Shown here one piece after another: positions 7,193 to 8,544 of a stretch of 8,544 nt of DNA. The notes beneath the pieces are model-generated. The model searched no databases and had not been told where the DNA came from. It saw nothing but the letters and a program-made list of their open reading frames with translations. Made by a program: the position numbers and the translations under genes. The stretch's first letter is position 1. Every line of letters begins with the position of its first letter. This DNA is from Rhodoferax sp. (lineage in GTDB: Bacteria > Pseudomonadota > Gammaproteobacteria > Burkholderiales > Burkholderiaceae_C), in NCBI GenBank assembly GCA_020048795.1, contig JAIFMA010000184.1, positions 1 to 8,544 on the forward strand. Reading direction: 5' to 3'.

Positions 7193-7318
7193 GGTACGCC
7201 TTGTGTAGAAATACCGGAAGTCTAGGCGGCTGTATTACAGCTTTGTTATCTGATCAAGCCAATCAATTAGCGGTTTGCGCCAGGCCAGACAGATGTTGAT
7301 ATATCGCAAGCTTTTGCG
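7193..7318 (-). promoter_or_regulatory. Gap between regulator and phosphoesterase; likely promoter region and weak hairpin
   Basis: These 126 bases separate the AraC stop from the phosphoesterase start on the same strand. Next to the AraC stop there is a small stem, CGCAA/TTGCG (7305-7318) with a 4-base loop, not followed by a T run, so it is a weak terminator at best. The rest is AT-richer than the genes and would hold the phosphoesterase promoter and any regulator site. I could not fix a convincing -35/-10 pair. A good AAGG ribosome site precedes the ATG at 7192. Confidence 0.35.
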
Positions 7319-8182
7319 CTACGGGTGGCGTCGGTCACCCGTTCGCCGCTCACCCTTGCGCCGGTAGGCCAGCGGTGTGGTGCCTGTCCAGGCTTTGAAG
7401 GTGCGATGAAAGGCAGTCAGGCTTTCAAAGCCAACTTGCGCGGCGATGTCTTCAACGGGTTGTTGACTCTCCAGGAGCAGGCGCAGCGTGATGTCTCGGC
7501 GCAACTGATCCTTGATTTGAAGAAAGCTTGTGCCTTCTGCCTGGAGCCGTCTGACCAGCGTGCGTGTAGAAAGGTTCAGAGCCTGGGCAATGGTCACCAT
7601 GTCGCTGTCTTCATGCAGCCGCGTCTCCAGGCATCTGCGGACCTGATCATGCAAGGGCATCAACGTCTTCAGTTTTTGCTTGGCTGCGTCCAGCTCGCGG
7701 GTGCGCTCTTCTAGCAAACGCTGCAGTTCCTGGTTTTGTTCCAGCAGTCCCTTGATGGGGTAGACCTCGCCGTCTTGCACCAGTTGATCGGGGATCGAAA
7801 TCCCACTGTAAACAATTTTCCAGCTCGCACCCTCCAGCCGGAATATCAAGGTCAGGCGTGCCGAATCCCGTGTCATGTCTTTTTCGGGCATGGGCAGTCG
7901 AATGTGGAACAGCCCTGTTGCCACCACAATGTCTTCTGACAGGTCCTGCAGCAAGAGGTCGAGCATCTCGATCTGGATACGCCCGGGTACCTGCGCAAAG
8001 TCTTGCCGGGTGATGTTGATCCAGGCTTCCCGGTCATTGACCAGGCAGTCGCCCCCGCCGGTATAGCCACTGAAGTTTTCGCTGAATCGCGTGGTGAGCA
8101 AATCATTACGCGAGGCGTACATTTCGATGTATTCCTCGAACAGGGATCGGATCAGTTGACCACGGGTCGTTTGCATGAACAT
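7319..8182 (-). CDS. AraC-family regulator with an N-terminal NTF2/SnoaL-like sensor domain and coiled coil
   Basis: This 287-residue regulator (from ATG 8182) has three parts. Residues about 7-130 look like an NTF2/SnoaL-type alpha-beta cone: an N-terminal helix with FEEYIEMYA, then strands ending in ARLTLIFRLEGASWKIVYSGISIP. A coiled-coil linker follows at about 143-172 (LLEQNQELQRLLEERTRELDAA). The AraC DNA-binding domain spans about 190-277, with a first helix-turn-helix around TIAQALNLSTRTLVRRLQAE and a second at PVEDIAAQVGFESLTAFHRTFKAWTGTTPLAYR, the family signature. The usual AraC cupin is absent. I recall the same sensor plus coiled-coil module in front of GGDEF domains, so it is probably a small-ligand or dimer-state sensor. 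The start is uncertain: TTG 8203 and ATG 8176 are alternatives, and no strong Shine-Dalgarno separates them. It lies upstream of, and parallel to, the phosphoesterase gene, a possible target. Confidence 0.9.
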   Translation of the reverse strand: MFMQTTRGQLIRSLFEEYIEMYASRNDLLTTRFSENFSGYTGGGDCLVNDREAWINITRQDFAQVPGRIQIEMLDLLLQDLSEDIVVATGLFHIRLPMPEKDMTRDSARLTLIFRLEGASWKIVYSGISIPDQLVQDGEVYPIKGLLEQNQELQRLLEERTRELDAAKQKLKTLMPLHDQVRRCLETRLHEDSDMVTIAQALNLSTRTLVRRLQAEGTSFLQIKDQLRRDITLRLLLESQQPVEDIAAQVGFESLTAFHRTFKAWTGTTPLAYRRKGERRTGDRRHP

Positions 8183-8203
8183 GAAGTATCCATGATGCAC
8201 CAA

Positions 8204-8296
8204 TGATTCCCGCCGAGCTAAGCGGGGCCGCGACGGCAGTGCCTGGTTTCACGATCTGGTCACCAGAAAGCTGACCCAGAAACTCAGGCTTGAACG
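8204..8296. other. Upstream region of the AraC regulator, no confident gene
   Basis: This short stretch lies between the AraC gene start and the palindrome. It should hold the regulator's promoter. Both strands have open frames with fairly GC-rich third positions: minus with PHPKRPFKPEFLGQLSGDQI, plus with RDGSAWFHDLVTRKLTQKL. Neither resembles a family I know, and both are too short and too close to the repeat to call. Confidence 0.3.
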
Positions 8297-8414
8297 GCCG
8301 TTTTGGATGAGGCAAATCGAAGATTGCTGCACCCGCTTTGGGTCTTTATGCAGAGATGTGCATAAAGACCCATAGCTGCAGTAGCATTTGCCGAACTGCC
8401 TCATCCAAAGCGGC
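8297..8414. repeat. 118-bp imperfect palindrome with a perfect 13-bp core hairpin
   Basis: Three pairs of complementary blocks share one centre at 8355.5: GCCG/CGGC (8297-8300 and 8411-8414), TTTGGATGAGGCA with its complement (8302-8314 and 8397-8409), and TGGGTCTTTATGC with its complement (8339-8351 and 8360-8372) around an 8-base loop. By my count about 43 of 55 positions per arm pair. No T tract follows either side, so it is not a simple terminator. It could form a cruciform or a long RNA hairpin. It may be an inverted duplication, the end of a mobile element, or a structured element upstream of the right-edge frame. Confidence 0.8.
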
Positions 8415-8544
8415 ACCGAACTGTGCCCGCGCCACCTGATTGGCCACAAGCTGCACCCGGCGCTGATTGTGCGCAGCGCCAACTACCACGATATCGGCAA
8501 ACCTTCGGTGCTGCTGTCGGCGCTGACCTGCTCGGAATGCGCGA
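8388..8544 (+). CDS. Partial unrecognised protein, continues past the window
   Basis: After a TAG at 8382-8384 this frame stays open to the window end. It reads LPNCLIQSGTELCPRHLIG and continues through KLHPALIVRSANYHDIGK to LTCSECA. Codon use is strongly coding-like, with many CTG, GCG, GGC and CGC codons, and the antisense frames are weaker. I do not recognise the family. There are four cysteines, two of them in a CSEC pair that could be a metal-binding knuckle, and an HDIGK string that recalls HD hydrolases but lacks the surrounding context. The start is uncertain: TTG 8388 has no good ribosome site, so the frame may be a fragment whose 5' part was lost at the palindrome it overlaps. The same frame is also open at 8196-8375, closed by a TAG inside the palindrome, so one broken gene across the repeat is conceivable. 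Confidence 0.35.
   Translation, partial: MPNCLIQSGTELCPRHLIGHKLHPALIVRSANYHDIGKPSVLLSALTCSECA

Noticed and set aside
8297..8414. Integron attC site interpretation of the palindrome
   Set aside because: The outer ends lack the RYYYAAC and GTTRRRY core sites, and the symmetry is strongest in the centre rather than at the ends.
8478..8510. HD-GYP or Cas3-like nuclease from the HDIGK string
   Set aside because: The string is not followed by the hydrophobic, proline-containing or helical context of those domains, and only a fragment is visible.

Overview
The window looks like a chromosomal accessory stretch from a betaproteobacterium, probably of the order Burkholderiales. This rests on the Bug-type (TctC-like) periplasmic solute-binding protein, a family greatly expanded in that order, on a LysR regulator divergent from it, and on moderately high GC with GC-rich third codon positions. 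I cannot name a species.

Layout. Positions 1-508 hold no gene I can defend, apart from a possible 3' end of a plus-strand gene in the first 102 bases. A LysR regulator (509-1531, minus) is divergent from a two-gene plus-strand operon. That operon encodes a Bug solute-binding protein (1657-2622) and, 5 bases after its stop codon, a GT-B glycosyltransferase of the UGT/macrolide type (2628-3800). The shared intergenic region carries a LysR-type palindrome, CTTTA-N9-TAAAG. After a 212-base gap comes a minus-strand signalling pair. An HPt protein (4504-4902) is followed, with overlapping stop and start codons, by a stand-alone receiver protein (4013-4513). Upstream of this pair lies a 192-bp stretch bounded by near-identical 24-bp inverted repeats (4959-5150).

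Further right is a Tat-exported metallophosphoesterase (5196-7192, minus). It is split by a frame change near 5980, which also seems to have removed a short conserved segment. Next comes an AraC-type regulator (7319-8182, minus) whose sensing half looks like an NTF2/SnoaL-type domain joined by a coiled coil to the DNA-binding domain. The right end carries a 118-bp imperfect palindrome centred at 8355.5. It runs into a plus-strand reading frame with strong coding character that leaves the window.

How the parts may work together. The LysR-Bug-glycosyltransferase block reads as one regulatory unit: a ligand-responsive activator, a periplasmic binding protein and a cytoplasmic sugar transferase. 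No TctA/TctB-type transporter membrane genes are present, so the binding protein must use membrane partners encoded elsewhere or act as a sensor. The HPt and receiver proteins are the output half of a multistep phosphorelay whose hybrid kinase is not in the window. The phosphoesterase and the AraC regulator lie in the same orientation, 126 bases apart, with the regulator upstream. Control of the phosphoesterase by this regulator is possible but unproven. No complete mobile element, CRISPR array, tRNA or rRNA is visible. The two unexplained inverted-repeat structures (4959-5150 and 8297-8414) and the partial right-edge frame are the least understood parts.
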